A DNA stretch of 60,425 nt. Origin: an uncultured Geobacter sp. GTDB taxonomy: Bacteria; Desulfobacterota; Desulfuromonadia; Geobacterales; Geobacteraceae. The stretch is from positions 1-60,425 of the forward strand of contig CAIYDQ010000174.1 in the NCBI GenBank assembly GCA_903925075.1, written 5' to 3'. Made by a program: the position numbers and the translations under genes. The notes under the pieces were generated by a model. That model had not been told where the DNA came from. It saw only the letters and a program-made list of their open reading frames with translations, and searched no databases. Shown here one piece after another: positions 31,107-38,730 of this stretch; position 1 is the first letter of the stretch; every line of letters begins with the position of its first letter.

Positions 31107-32021
31107 TCAACCGCCCCGCAAACCCAGCCACAACCCCAACGGAACGAAGACCAGCGCCGCGAGATTGCCAAGCAGCACAATCGCCGCAACCTTGTCCGGC
31201 TCCTGCCGGTACTTCTCCGCCACCATGAAGCAGAACACGGCCGGCGGCAAGGCGGCAAAGAGGTACATCTGCTCCCGCTGCAGGGAAGACAGGGCCAGAA
31301 AGCGGTCAAGCAGCAGCGCGACCGCCAGCCCGGACACCGGACATAGCACGGCGCCGACCAGACCGATGCGCCAGCAACTGAAACTGATATCGATCATGCG
31401 CACGCCGAGCGCAAAGAGCATGATCGGGATGCAGGCTTCGCCAAGCATCTTCAACGCCTGGAACAACGGGACCGGCAGGGAAATCCGCAGCAGGGAAAAG
31501 ACGAGCCCGACGATCATGGCGCCCATCATCGGACTGGCCAAAAGCCTGAAGAACGAAGTGCGCGCGCCGTCGTGGCGGGTTTCCACGATCCTGATGCCGA
31601 CCGAGAAATAGACGAGGCTGCAGGCAATGAACATGGCGACCGCCGACGGCAACCCGCTAGCGCCAAAGGCGAGCGCGGCCAGCGGCAATCCCATGTTGCC
31701 GCTGTTGTTGTATATCATCGGCGGCACGAAGCTGCGCGCATCGTAGCCGAGCAGACGCGCCACGGGCCAGGCCAGCAAACCCGAGCCCAGCGAGATTGCC
31801 ACCCCCGCCAGGATGAGGGTGGCGTTATTGGCGAGATCGAACTCTTTGCCGGCGATGGCGGTAAAAACCAGCAACGGACAAAGCACGTCCATGCTGACCC
31901 GATTCACCGCCGTCATGTCCGCCTTGACCGTTTCGCCGCGCAGGCGGGCATACAGGTAACCGGCGGCAACGATGATAAAAACCGGCAAGATGATGCCGGC
32001 GATTCTTTCCACTACCGCCAT
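31107..32021 (-). CDS. AEC-family (auxin efflux carrier-like) transporter
   Basis: A 304-aa membrane protein with about ten hydrophobic segments in two halves. The segment MIYNNSGNMGLPLAALAFG is the hallmark Asn/Gly-rich crossover motif of the AEC family. In bacteria the family often moves malate, malonate or other organic acids; the substrate here is unknown. The start follows AAAGGGAATCAGC. It is a single gene. Confidence 0.92.
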   Translation of the reverse strand: MAVVERIAGIILPVFIIVAAGYLYARLRGETVKADMTAVNRVSMDVLCPLLVFTAIAGKEFDLANNATLILAGVAISLGSGLLAWPVARLLGYDARSFVPPMIYNNSGNMGLPLAALAFGASGLPSAVAMFIACSLVYFSVGIRIVETRHDGARTSFFRLLASPMMGAMIVGLVFSLLRISLPVPLFQALKMLGEACIPIMLFALGVRMIDISFSCWRIGLVGAVLCPVSGLAVALLLDRFLALSSLQREQMYLFAALPPAVFCFMVAEKYRQEPDKVAAIVLLGNLAALVFVPLGLWLGLRGG

Positions 32022-32165
32022 GCTGATTCCCTTTAAAACCCCTGTGCCGACAACTTTTCACCGTTTCCAGCCGTCCGCACGGCACGCGACGGTTGGAGCG
32101 CCGATGCCCCAGCTACGGCCGCAGGGCAATGTATTGCCTTTCAATTTGGTTGTCAACATTCATGC

Positions 32166-33074
32166 TCACCGCCTCGGCGCTGCTTTTCTACGGCTTGGCG
32201 ACCGGACCGGGCGGCTGACGGCGGCGCCGCGCTCAAGCTCCGAGTTGATTGCGGCTCCCACCAGCATGACCAGCCCGCTGATGTACAACCACAGGAGAAT
32301 GATGATCAACGCGCCGAAAGTGCCGTAAGTCCTGTCGTAGGAGCCGAAATTATTGATGTAGTACGAAAACCCGAGGGATGCGCATATCCAGCCGAGGACG
32401 GCGAAAATCGAACCCGGCGTGACCCACTTTTGTTTCCGCTTCACGTCGGGCGCGTAAAAAAAAGCGGTCGCCACTGCCAGCGTCAAAAGAAACAGGATCG
32501 TCGGGACCAGCATAAGCTTCCAGACGATCAGGAAAACGTCGCCCAAATCCGCCGTCTCGGCTAGGACGCGCCCTATTTTCCTTCCGAACATGAGCAGAAC
32601 CAGCGACATGAGAAACAATATGGAAAGACCGATCACCAGCAGCAACGCGGTCAGCCGCGCTCTCCAAAACGGCCTCCCTTCCTTGACGCAATACAGATTG
32701 TTCATGGCGTCCATGAAACAGACGACGGCGTTGGAGGAGCCCCAGAGGGCGAGAAGGAGCCCGAGAGGGAGAATCGCACGCCGTTTAGTGTTGAAGAGGG
32801 CCAGGATATTGTCCTGGAGCAGATGGTAGATCTCTCCGGGCAGCATGCTCGCGGCGCGCCTGAGCACGTATTCCGGCAGATGCGGGATGGGAAGGTAGCC
32901 GACGACGGTGGCCAGAAAAAGAACAAATGGAAATACGGCTAAGAGCATGTAGTAGGCGATGGCCGCGGCATGCGCCGGACAATGCCCCTCGATCACCCTG
33001 CGGTAGACGCGCTTCCCTAACTCCAGGAAGCCTAAGGGCTCCAGTTTGAAAAACCTGCTGCGCAACGACGACAT
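32166..33074 (-). CDS. YihY/virulence factor BrkB family membrane protein
   Basis: A 302-aa inner-membrane protein. Six hydrophobic segments and the family phrases AAAIAYYMLLAVFPFVLFL near the N-terminus and YGTFGALIIILLWLYISGLVML near the C-terminus are seen. It was once annotated as ribonuclease BN, which is wrong for this family; the function is not settled. The start follows AGGGAGTGGAA. A longer reading to 33350 would run through low-complexity sequence. Confidence 0.9.
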   Translation of the reverse strand: MSSLRSRFFKLEPLGFLELGKRVYRRVIEGHCPAHAAAIAYYMLLAVFPFVLFLATVVGYLPIPHLPEYVLRRAASMLPGEIYHLLQDNILALFNTKRRAILPLGLLLALWGSSNAVVCFMDAMNNLYCVKEGRPFWRARLTALLLVIGLSILFLMSLVLLMFGRKIGRVLAETADLGDVFLIVWKLMLVPTILFLLTLAVATAFFYAPDVKRKQKWVTPGSIFAVLGWICASLGFSYYINNFGSYDRTYGTFGALIIILLWLYISGLVMLVGAAINSELERGAAVSRPVRSPSRRKAAPRR

Positions 33075-33377
33075 TTCCACTCCCTGTGCCTGCTCTCTGG
33101 CAACCGGCCCCTCCGGGCAGCCCCGTTGCTCGAAGGGGGCAGGATTCGCCGGACGGGACCATCTTTCTTGGCTGGGGATTCTATCACCGTTCGCCCTCAC
33201 CTTCCAGCTCCATACTCGCCCGAAACATTCATAAGGGGGCCGGTTGACTTTGATTCGACCTTTGCTAGTATCTGGTTGCCTTTTTGCGCACTGCGGCCCG
33301 CGGCCGCGCGAAAAGACGTAAACGGAGCATCCGCGGGTGCGGGTGCCCAATTAACAGCAGGTAAAAGGGAGAGCGCA

Positions 33378-33845
33378 ATGAGAAAGGTAAAACTGTTGTT
33401 GTTTGTCATGATGGCCGTCGTCTTTGCAGCCTCGACCGGATTCGCCATGGAAAAGAGCTTCAAGGCGAAACTGTCGTCCAAGGAGGAAACGAAAAAACCC
33501 AAGTCGAAAGCCTCCGGAAAAGTGGAATTCACCATGAGCAAAGACGGCAAGACCCTGACCTACAAGCTGACCGTCAAGAACCTCTCGGACCCCAACGCCG
33601 CGCACGTCCACAAGGGAATGAAAGGAGAGGACGGCCCGCCGATAGTTAGTCTTGCCGGCGAGGCGAAAAAAGGGAAATTCAGCGGCGTGTTCTCCGAAGG
33701 GATGATCACGGAAAACGATCTGATGGGGGACCTCAAGGGGAAATCGCTGGATGATCTGGTGATTCTGATCAAGGCCGGCGCCACCTACGTGAACGTCCAC
33801 ACCAGCGGCAATCCCGACGGCGAGATACGCGGCCAGATCAAGTAA
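33378..33845 (+). CDS. Exported CHRD-domain protein
   Basis: A 155-aa protein. A signal peptide (about 1-23, ending GFAM) precedes a CHRD domain (about 27-155) with the characteristic AAHVHKGMKGEDGPPIVSL and YVNVHTSGNPDGEIRGQI. CHRD domains occur in chordin and in many bacterial exported proteins of unknown role. The N-terminal part of the mature protein is Lys-rich. The start follows AAAGGGAGAGCGCA, and a strong terminator follows. Confidence 0.9.
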   Translation: MRKVKLLLFVMMAVVFAASTGFAMEKSFKAKLSSKEETKKPKSKASGKVEFTMSKDGKTLTYKLTVKNLSDPNAAHVHKGMKGEDGPPIVSLAGEAKKGKFSGVFSEGMITENDLMGDLKGKSLDDLVILIKAGATYVNVHTSGNPDGEIRGQIK

Positions 33846-33910
33846 TGTTTCCGTTTCAGCGGCGGCGCAAAGTTTCGGCCGCAGCTGAAACTAATCGAGC
33901 CGTCAGACAA

Positions 33911-33947
33911 TAAAGGCCAGACTCCCATAACGGGAGCTGGCCTTTTT
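33911..33947 (+). terminator. Rho-independent terminator after the CHRD gene
   Basis: AAAGGCCAG-A-CTCCC pairs with GGGAGCTGGCCTTT (one bulge), followed by T-rich sequence. Confidence 0.85.
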
Positions 33948-34036
33948 ATTGTCGTTGCGGCGGCAAAACCACGGGTGCGGCAATTTGTGCATCGCCCTAA
34001 CCTTGCTGCAGACCCGCTCAACGTAACTGGCTAAAG

Positions 34037-34067
34037 TATAAAAGCCCCCGACGCGGCGCCGGGGGCT
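34037..34067 (-). terminator. Rho-independent terminator after ompW
   Basis: On the minus strand AGCCCCCGGCG pairs with CGTCGGGGGCT and is followed by TTTTATACTTT. It starts about 40 bp after the ompW stop. Confidence 0.85.
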
Positions 34068-34103
34068 TCGATGAAGCAGGGGGGATGTAACTACTGACGT
34101 TGA

Positions 34104-34724
34104 TTAGAAGCGATAGCCGACGCCGACGCCGATGACGTAGGGGTTCAGGTCCAGATTGTATTTCACGCCGTTGAGCCTGATCTTCGTGTCGTCGTTCAGA
34201 TACTTGAAGTCCAAGTTGAAGTAGAGGTTGTTGGCGAGGGCGATGTCCGCCCCTGCTTGCGCTGCCCAACTTACGTTGGCATAAATCTTGGCATCAGGCG
34301 CAATGTCGATTCTTTCCTTGAACGGTATGACCCAGGTAGCGCCCACGCCGACATAAGGGCTGATCAAAGAACCGGCAAACGGGTGGTATTTAAAGGTAAG
34401 AGTGGGCGGGAGAAGCCAAGTAGATCCTAAGGAAGATCCCTTTGAGGTAATGTCGCTCTTTACGACGCCCAGGATCAACTCAGTGGAAATCTTGCGGGTA
34501 AAGAAATACTCAAGGTCCAGTTCCGGAGCTTCCGCGAACTTTGTCCTTACTTCGAAGGCACTGAGTTTGTCGTCCACCGTCTGGTCGGGAATCACTGCAA
34601 GCGCTCTCATTCTCACGCCGAACTGCTTGAATTCCTCAGCAGCCGCAATCCCGGTCATTACCGTAAATGCCACAAACGCGCTCAGGATGATCGTCACAAA
34701 TTTTCCACGCCACATGTCTCTCAC
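34104..34724 (-). CDS. ompW: OmpW-family outer membrane protein
   Basis: A 206-aa protein. A signal peptide (about 1-29, ending GIAAAEE) is followed by an eight-stranded barrel of the OmpW type (TLTFKYHPF, SPYVGVGATWVIPF) that ends in Phe (GVGVGYRF), the usual outer-membrane sorting signal. It probably forms a small hydrophobic channel. A GTG start at 34724 is favoured by AAAGGAG 7 nt upstream; ATGs at 34715 and 34751 are alternatives. Confidence 0.88.
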   Translation of the reverse strand: MRDMWRGKFVTIILSAFVAFTVMTGIAAAEEFKQFGVRMRALAVIPDQTVDDKLSAFEVRTKFAEAPELDLEYFFTRKISTELILGVVKSDITSKGSSLGSTWLLPPTLTFKYHPFAGSLISPYVGVGATWVIPFKERIDIAPDAKIYANVSWAAQAGADIALANNLYFNLDFKYLNDDTKIRLNGVKYNLDLNPYVIGVGVGYRF

Positions 34725-34751
34725 TGTTTTTCTCCTTTTTGTCTGCATCAA

Positions 34752-35418
34752 AATGTATTTGCTCCATTACCCGAACTTCCACCTCGCCCATACAACAAAC
34801 AGATCCTAACGGCCTTCTTAACAGCTACGGCCCCCCCCCTTTAAGGACCAACGCGCGCTGTCAACCGCGAATCCCGCGCAGATATTTAGATGTCGCCAAT
34901 GAAATAAAGCATGAGTCTTGCTGAAACGGCGACATCAAAAGACCAATAAGAGCTGAATTGTCTTATGTCATATAATTTGACTTAGGTCAAGAAAATAAAT
35001 TTAAACAGACCTAAAAGGACCGCAATTGGTGTGAATAACGGACGTTGTCACTGAATCAGTCAGCGCGCAGACTTTTTAGCCAAATCAAACATTGACTTAA
35101 ACTATTTAAAATTTACTTACAAATAGTGCATTCCTACAGAGCGCTTCATGACTGAGCGTTTGCGTCGAATGGAGACAGTCAACACCTACTCCGAACGGCG
35201 TGCAAATCCGCGCTCTATGACTACTTGGGTCATGGAGACGGTTCCCGGTACTGCACTGAAGTCACAGATAAAAATGTGAAAGTTATAATGGGTGCAACGG
35301 GAGCCTCGCGTTTAGACGAGATTGGGGGAAGAAAGGTGTTGAAGAATGGCCGCTTGCATTTGTGGTATACTGTAACTGGCAGAGCCGCCCGACAGACGAT
35401 TACAGAAAGGGGAAGACC
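34752..35418. other. AT-rich intergenic region with an FNR/Crp-type palindrome
   Basis: A 667-bp gap between divergent ompW and the ferritin-like gene. TTGACTTAGGTCAA (34977-34990) is a perfect TTGAC-N4-GTCAA palindrome of the FNR/Crp superfamily kind, with TATAAT right beside it (34971-34976). ompW genes are often controlled by oxygen regulators, so an anaerobic switch is plausible. A 65-codon open frame at 35225-35422 has no ribosome binding site and is not called. Nothing else is recognised. Confidence 0.5.
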
Positions 35419-35901
35419 ATGAACATTTTCGATTGCGCCATTAAGATAGAAGAAGACACCAAGAAATACTATGAGGGGCTGGAAACCGAGAGCAGGTCGC
35501 CGGAGATGAAGCATTTATTTTCCGTGCTCGCCGCTTCTGAGGATGAACACCGGGACACGCTGGTCTGGCTTAAGAGCGTGGCGCCGATAAAGGCGCAGAT
35601 CGACGGCCTGGATGCCTCGGTCTGTCGGTTCAGACCACCTCTGACCCAACGCGAATTGCTGGAGGAGGTGGAGGACGACCCCGATCTTTACAAATTCACC
35701 GTCAGGGAAGAGGAGCAGGAGATAAGCTGGCTTGAGGGACTTTCCGCAACGGCAGCCGACGAGGCTACGGCAGTGAGCCTGCGCATGCTGGCCGATGCCG
35801 AGCGTCAACGCCTGACCATGGTGGAGAACATCTACGACTTTTTCGAGGCGCCGAGGAACTACTTGGCCTGGGCCGAGTTCGGCAATCGGCAGGAACTTTA
35901 G
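35419..35901 (+). CDS. Ferritin-like / rubrerythrin-related protein with degenerate di-iron site
   Basis: A 160-aa four-helix protein. Helix motifs KIEEDTKKYYEGL, ASEDEHRDTLVWL, REEEQEISWLEGL and DAERQRLTMVENIY correspond to the E, ExxH, E, ExxH pattern of ferritin-like proteins. The last motif reads ExxR rather than ExxH, so metal binding may be partial or altered. No rubredoxin domain is present. The start follows AAAGGGGAAGACC, and a strong terminator follows. A role in oxidative stress or metal handling is likely from the family but unproven. Confidence 0.75.
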   Translation: MNIFDCAIKIEEDTKKYYEGLETESRSPEMKHLFSVLAASEDEHRDTLVWLKSVAPIKAQIDGLDASVCRFRPPLTQRELLEEVEDDPDLYKFTVREEEQEISWLEGLSATAADEATAVSLRMLADAERQRLTMVENIYDFFEAPRNYLAWAEFGNRQEL

Positions 35902-35949
35902 CCCCGCACACAACAAAGATAGCGCCAAACACAACGTCCCGAAGCAATT

Positions 35950-35979
35950 AAAAAAGCCCGCTAAATGCGGGCTTTTTTT
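35950..35979 (+). terminator. Rho-independent terminator
   Basis: AAAAGCCCGC-TAAAT-GCGGGCTTTTTTT, about 50 bp after the ferritin-like gene. Confidence 0.9.
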
Positions 35980-36125
35980 GGGCTTATTTATCCTGCCGGT
36001 CAACGTAGGCAAACTCCCCGCTGCAAACAAACCGAACGCCGCCGAGGGTAAGCCCGCAGTTTTGTGTTTTGCGACTTCGGTTTTTTGCGCCTTTCGTGCT
36101 TTCTCGCGGCTAGAGGTCTTAGCCG

Positions 36126-36401
36126 TCAGCCGACTTTTTCCGTCATCGCCTCGTCATAGGCGCTGTCCGGGTCGCATTCCGGACGCAGGTAGCGCTCCAA
36201 CTCCCCGTAGAGGCGGTCGGTGGTCAACTTGATGGCAGAAACGGTGTCGTAATCCATGCTCTTTCCCTGCTGCAGACAGCCGACGTGCAACCGGTCGACC
36301 AGCCCCTTCAATTCGTGCACCAACCGATAACTGTCTTTCAGCACCAGGTAGTTGCTTTCACCCAATTCCAACACCCTTTCCGCTCGCACGTTCGATTTCA
36401 T
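36126..36401 (-). CDS. Small hypothetical protein
   Basis: A 91-aa, mostly helical soluble protein (VLKDSYRLVHELKGLVDRLHVG, IKLTTDRLYGELERYLRPE). I do not recognise the family. The ATG follows GGGAGGGGTGTG with ideal spacing. It lies 28 bp downstream of the small ferredoxin gene on the same strand, so it may belong to the same transcript. Confidence 0.65.
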   Translation of the reverse strand: MKSNVRAERVLELGESNYLVLKDSYRLVHELKGLVDRLHVGCLQQGKSMDYDTVSAIKLTTDRLYGELERYLRPECDPDSAYDEAMTEKVG

Positions 36402-36429
36402 CACACCCCTCCCTTTTGGCCCTGTTGGG

Positions 36430-36618
36430 TTAGCGCCAGTGTATGCAGTTCACCGGACAGCTGTCTATTGCCTCCTGGATTTTGGCCTCGCGGGCATCCG
36501 ACTGCGCATGCACCTCCGATACGCCGTCGTCGTTCAGACGGAACACTTCCGCGATGATGCTGACGCAAAGCCCGCATCCTATGCAAACCTCCTGATCTAC
36601 GTAGACCTCCCGTGCCAT
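36430..36618 (-). CDS. Small single-cluster ferredoxin
   Basis: A 62-aa ferredoxin. The motif VCIGCGLCVSII near residue 12 and SCPVNCI near the C-terminus supply four Cys for one [4Fe-4S] cluster, as in monocluster ferredoxins of the Desulfovibrio/Thermotoga kind. It carries electrons at low potential in the cytoplasm. The start follows GGGAGG. It is on the same strand and downstream of hgcAB and the DUF1540-like gene, but the 211-bp gap leaves co-transcription open. Confidence 0.88.
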   Translation of the reverse strand: MAREVYVDQEVCIGCGLCVSIIAEVFRLNDDGVSEVHAQSDAREAKIQEAIDSCPVNCIHWR

Positions 36619-36828
36619 GAAAAACCTCCCGCTTTGCTGCAGGAAAACGCCATGAATGCCGGCCCGATAGCCCCGCATCCCGGCTTTGCCGCCCACAGAA
36701 CGTACCTAGCATACCCAAGATGCCGAAAAAGTCGAATCTAAGCAGGGCAGCCGTTGCTGGCCTGCCCAGTGTTGGAACGCGAGAAGGGGGCGAAGTGATG
36801 GGACTTAGGGGCTCCGGCGGTTGACGGA

Positions 36829-37125
36829 CTACCTCTTCTTGAAAGTGAGGCAGTCGGGGTGAGACTGATGGGCTCCGACCGTGACGGCGGGGGCCGAGCA
36901 TTCGAGAGACTGGTTGAAGCCGCAATTTTCGACTTTGCAGGCGCCTATGCCGCCTTGTACGTCGATCATGCCGCCCTTTTGGCTGCTATGCAGATAGGTG
37001 TCGCAACTGGGGCACGGGTCTTTGGGGCCGCCGACCGTGATCGCCAGCGTGTGGCAGGCATTGTGTTTGTTGTATGAGCAATCGGTAACGTCGCACGAGG
37101 TGATTTTTACCATTTCCTTCTTCAT
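36829..37125 (-). CDS. DUF1540-like Cys-rich protein (two repeats)
   Basis: A 98-aa protein with two repeats of a small Cys motif: CDVTDCSYNKHNACHT...CPSCDTY and CKVENCGFNQSLECSA...HPDCLTF. Each repeat gives four or more Cys in the DUF1540 pattern, likely a metal-binding knuckle. The start follows AAGGAGACC. It begins 94 bp after hgcB on the same strand, so a link to metal handling is possible but unproven. Confidence 0.8.
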   Translation of the reverse strand: MKKEMVKITSCDVTDCSYNKHNACHTLAITVGGPKDPCPSCDTYLHSSQKGGMIDVQGGIGACKVENCGFNQSLECSAPAVTVGAHQSHPDCLTFKKR

Positions 37126-37219
37126 TTTTGGTCTCCTTTTTTCGCCGCCCCCTTCACGCAAAGGAATTTTTAGCAGTTACCAACCAAGAGTCAAGCCGCT
37201 GAAGAAAAGAACTGGATTG

Positions 37220-37510
37220 TCACCCGCAACCACCGCCGCCAAAACCGGGAACCTTTCTCGCCCGTAACCATTCGTTGATGAGTCCCGAGGCGCAGCCCAC
37301 CCCGGCATCCACCCGCAGCGCCGCCACCGGACAGTTCAGGGCGCAGGCGCCGCACTCCATGCAGGCGTCTTTTTCGGCAAGTTGGGCACGCTGGTCCTGC
37401 ATCCGGAAAACCTGGTGCGGACAGACTTCCAGGCACCTGCCGCAACCTATGCACAGGGACCGGTCCAGCTCGAGGGTCGCCACATCCTTTAGATACTTAA
37501 ATCCTTTCAT
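37220..37510 (-). CDS. hgcB: Mercury methylation ferredoxin HgcB
   Basis: A 96-aa 2[4Fe-4S] ferredoxin. The motifs CIGCGRCLEVCP (Cys20-30) and CMECGACALNCP (Cys50-60) hold the clusters. Cys73 in GVGCASG matches the extra conserved Cys of HgcB, and the C-terminal GGGGCG tail gives one more Cys where HgcB of strain ND132 has a vicinal pair. It is thought to reduce the HgcA corrinoid to Co(I) and to pass Hg(II). It starts 11 bp after hgcA with a GGAGG site, the standard tandem arrangement. Confidence 0.95.
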   Translation of the reverse strand: MKGFKYLKDVATLELDRSLCIGCGRCLEVCPHQVFRMQDQRAQLAEKDACMECGACALNCPVAALRVDAGVGCASGLINEWLRARKVPGFGGGGCG

Positions 37511-37521
37511 GACGACCTCCG

Positions 37522-38529
37522 TCAGCTAAATGCGGCCGCGACAACCAGCGCTAAGGCGGCGACCAGCGCGCACCCCATCGCCGGGAGGCCCAGGCGCATC
37601 TCTTTTTTCACCCCCGAGCGGGAGGTATAGGTGCTGCAGCCGGTGAAATTCAGGGCGTGATGGGAACTAATCGCCGGCAGCGCCAGGAAGGCGGCGAGCG
37701 CCACCGGCCGACTCCACTGAGCGCCCCCCGCCACGGCGTAGAGGCAGGCGCTGTACAGCAGACCGCAGAGCGCCCCTTTGACGGCGAAGCTTCTCACCGG
37801 CACCAGGGGGAGCAGCAGGGGCGCCACGACGATGCCGGTAAACACCGCGCCCAGGTAAGCGATCAGCGCGCTGCCGGCGACCGCGGCGCCTCCTAAAAGG
37901 AGCGCGGCCAAGTAAACGGCGGCGCCCGCCGGAGCGACCGATTTCAGCGCCAAAACGCCCTCCACCGGGATCAGCACCAGCCGATCGTACCAGTTGAACG
38001 TCAGTTCGCGCATCGCGGGGGTGCTCACCTGGCCGTTGTCCAGGTATTCAGGCAGATCGTCGGCGCGGATGGTGGCGTAGACCACCGAAAAACCGGAGCG
38101 TTTCTTCACCTCATGGGCGGCGACGCCGGGCGCGCCCAGGATCGGCAGGATCAGGCGCCTGTGGCTCACCACCCCGGCGAGCCCGCTCAGCTCGATGCGC
38201 CGGACCAGTTCCTCGGTGCCGAAAGTCCCCTTGCCCGCCGCGCACCAGACGTTGATGCCGAAGGTCTCCAGCACCAGCAGCCAGACGTCGCGCCCGGCCA
38301 GCGCCCGCCGAACCAGGTCGTAGCTCATCTGGTAATTGGCCGTCACCAGGACCGGCGCTTCCGGGGTCGGCTGGCCGATGGCGTAAAGGCCGGGCGGCAC
38401 CAGAAAGTTCATGCGATTGACGCCCCAGCGCGCCAGGCACGCTCCCAGATGGTCAGCCACGGACAAGCCCGAACCGATCCGCGCAACCCGGCCCGGCCCC
38501 GCCTGCAGCCAGCCTAGAAAGCCCGGCAC
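37522..38529 (-). CDS. hgcA: Mercury methylation corrinoid protein HgcA (N-terminus uncertain)
   Basis: The motif ETFGINVWCAAGKGTFGTEE is the diagnostic HgcA cap-helix sequence whose Cys binds cobalt of the corrinoid. The C-terminal half has about five membrane segments and ends with the family phrase FTGCSTYTSRSGVKKEM. The protein moves a methyl group, ultimately from the one-carbon pathway, to Hg(II), making methylmercury. The coordinates use the GTG at 38529, which gives 335 aa, close to known HgcA. That GTG has no properly spaced ribosome binding site. The same frame continues upstream through one in-frame UGA (38572-38574) to an ATG at 38670 that has a very good one, so the true product may be a 382-aa read-through selenoprotein (Cys at 143). 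It follows acr3 and precedes hgcB on one strand. Confidence 0.95.
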   Translation of the reverse strand: MPGFLGWLQAGPGRVARIGSGLSVADHLGACLARWGVNRMNFLVPPGLYAIGQPTPEAPVLVTANYQMSYDLVRRALAGRDVWLLVLETFGINVWCAAGKGTFGTEELVRRIELSGLAGVVSHRRLILPILGAPGVAAHEVKKRSGFSVVYATIRADDLPEYLDNGQVSTPAMRELTFNWYDRLVLIPVEGVLALKSVAPAGAAVYLAALLLGGAAVAGSALIAYLGAVFTGIVVAPLLLPLVPVRSFAVKGALCGLLYSACLYAVAGGAQWSRPVALAAFLALPAISSHHALNFTGCSTYTSRSGVKKEMRLGLPAMGCALVAALALVVAAAFS

Positions 38530-38543
38530 CTTTTCATCGATCG

Positions 38544-38574
38544 CTCCGCCGCCGGCGGAGGTGCGTGGGCCTCA
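38544..38574 (-). promoter_or_regulatory. In-frame UGA followed by a SECIS-like hairpin in the hgcA frame
   Basis: The UGA lies at 38574-38572 on the minus strand. Eighteen nt later a 7-bp perfect stem (CTCCGCC with GGCGGAG) closes a GGC loop at 38553-38551. Published bacterial SECIS rules ask for a 16-37 nt gap from UGA to the apical loop, a loop of 3-14 nt and a G among its first two bases; all three hold here. GC-rich DNA makes chance hairpins common, so this is suggestive only. Confidence 0.45.
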
Positions 38575-38670
38575 ACAGGCAACGCCATCGGTACCCGCGC
38601 CGGGCGCGCAGCCGCCGGTGGAAACCTTGGGCTTGGCCAGCTCTATCTTTTTGAATTGCCGCGTCTTCAT
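38572..38670 (-). CDS. Cys-containing leader frame of hgcA (N-terminal extension or separate 32-aa peptide)
   Basis: An ATG 6-7 nt after AGGGAG opens a 32-codon frame, MKTRQFKKIELAKPKVSTGG followed by CAPGAGTDGVAC, then UGA. It is in phase with hgcA with only 14 sense codons between UGA and the hgcA GTG. If UGA is decoded as selenocysteine, the product would have a vicinal Cys-Sec pair (Cys32-Sec33) followed by GPRTSAGGG, an attractive soft-metal ligand. If not, this is a short upstream peptide that could couple translation to hgcA. The gap to acr3 is 60 bp. Confidence 0.55.
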   Translation of the reverse strand: MKTRQFKKIELAKPKVSTGGCAPGAGTDGVAC

Positions 38671-38730
38671 GGCCGTCTCCCTCTCTTCTTTGCCGCCGTC
38701 AAATTTCCTGAGACACCCCCGGGAAAACCG

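Noticed and set aside
35225-35422. 65-codon gene ahead of the ferritin-like gene
   Set aside because: No ribosome binding site, unusual composition, and it overlaps the start of the real gene in another frame.
36640-36700. c-di-GMP/cGAMP (GEMM) riboswitch upstream of the small ferredoxin
   Set aside because: The GGCAAAGCCGG phrase on the minus strand recalls the GEMM core, but the other conserved stems and the tetraloop receptor could not be found.
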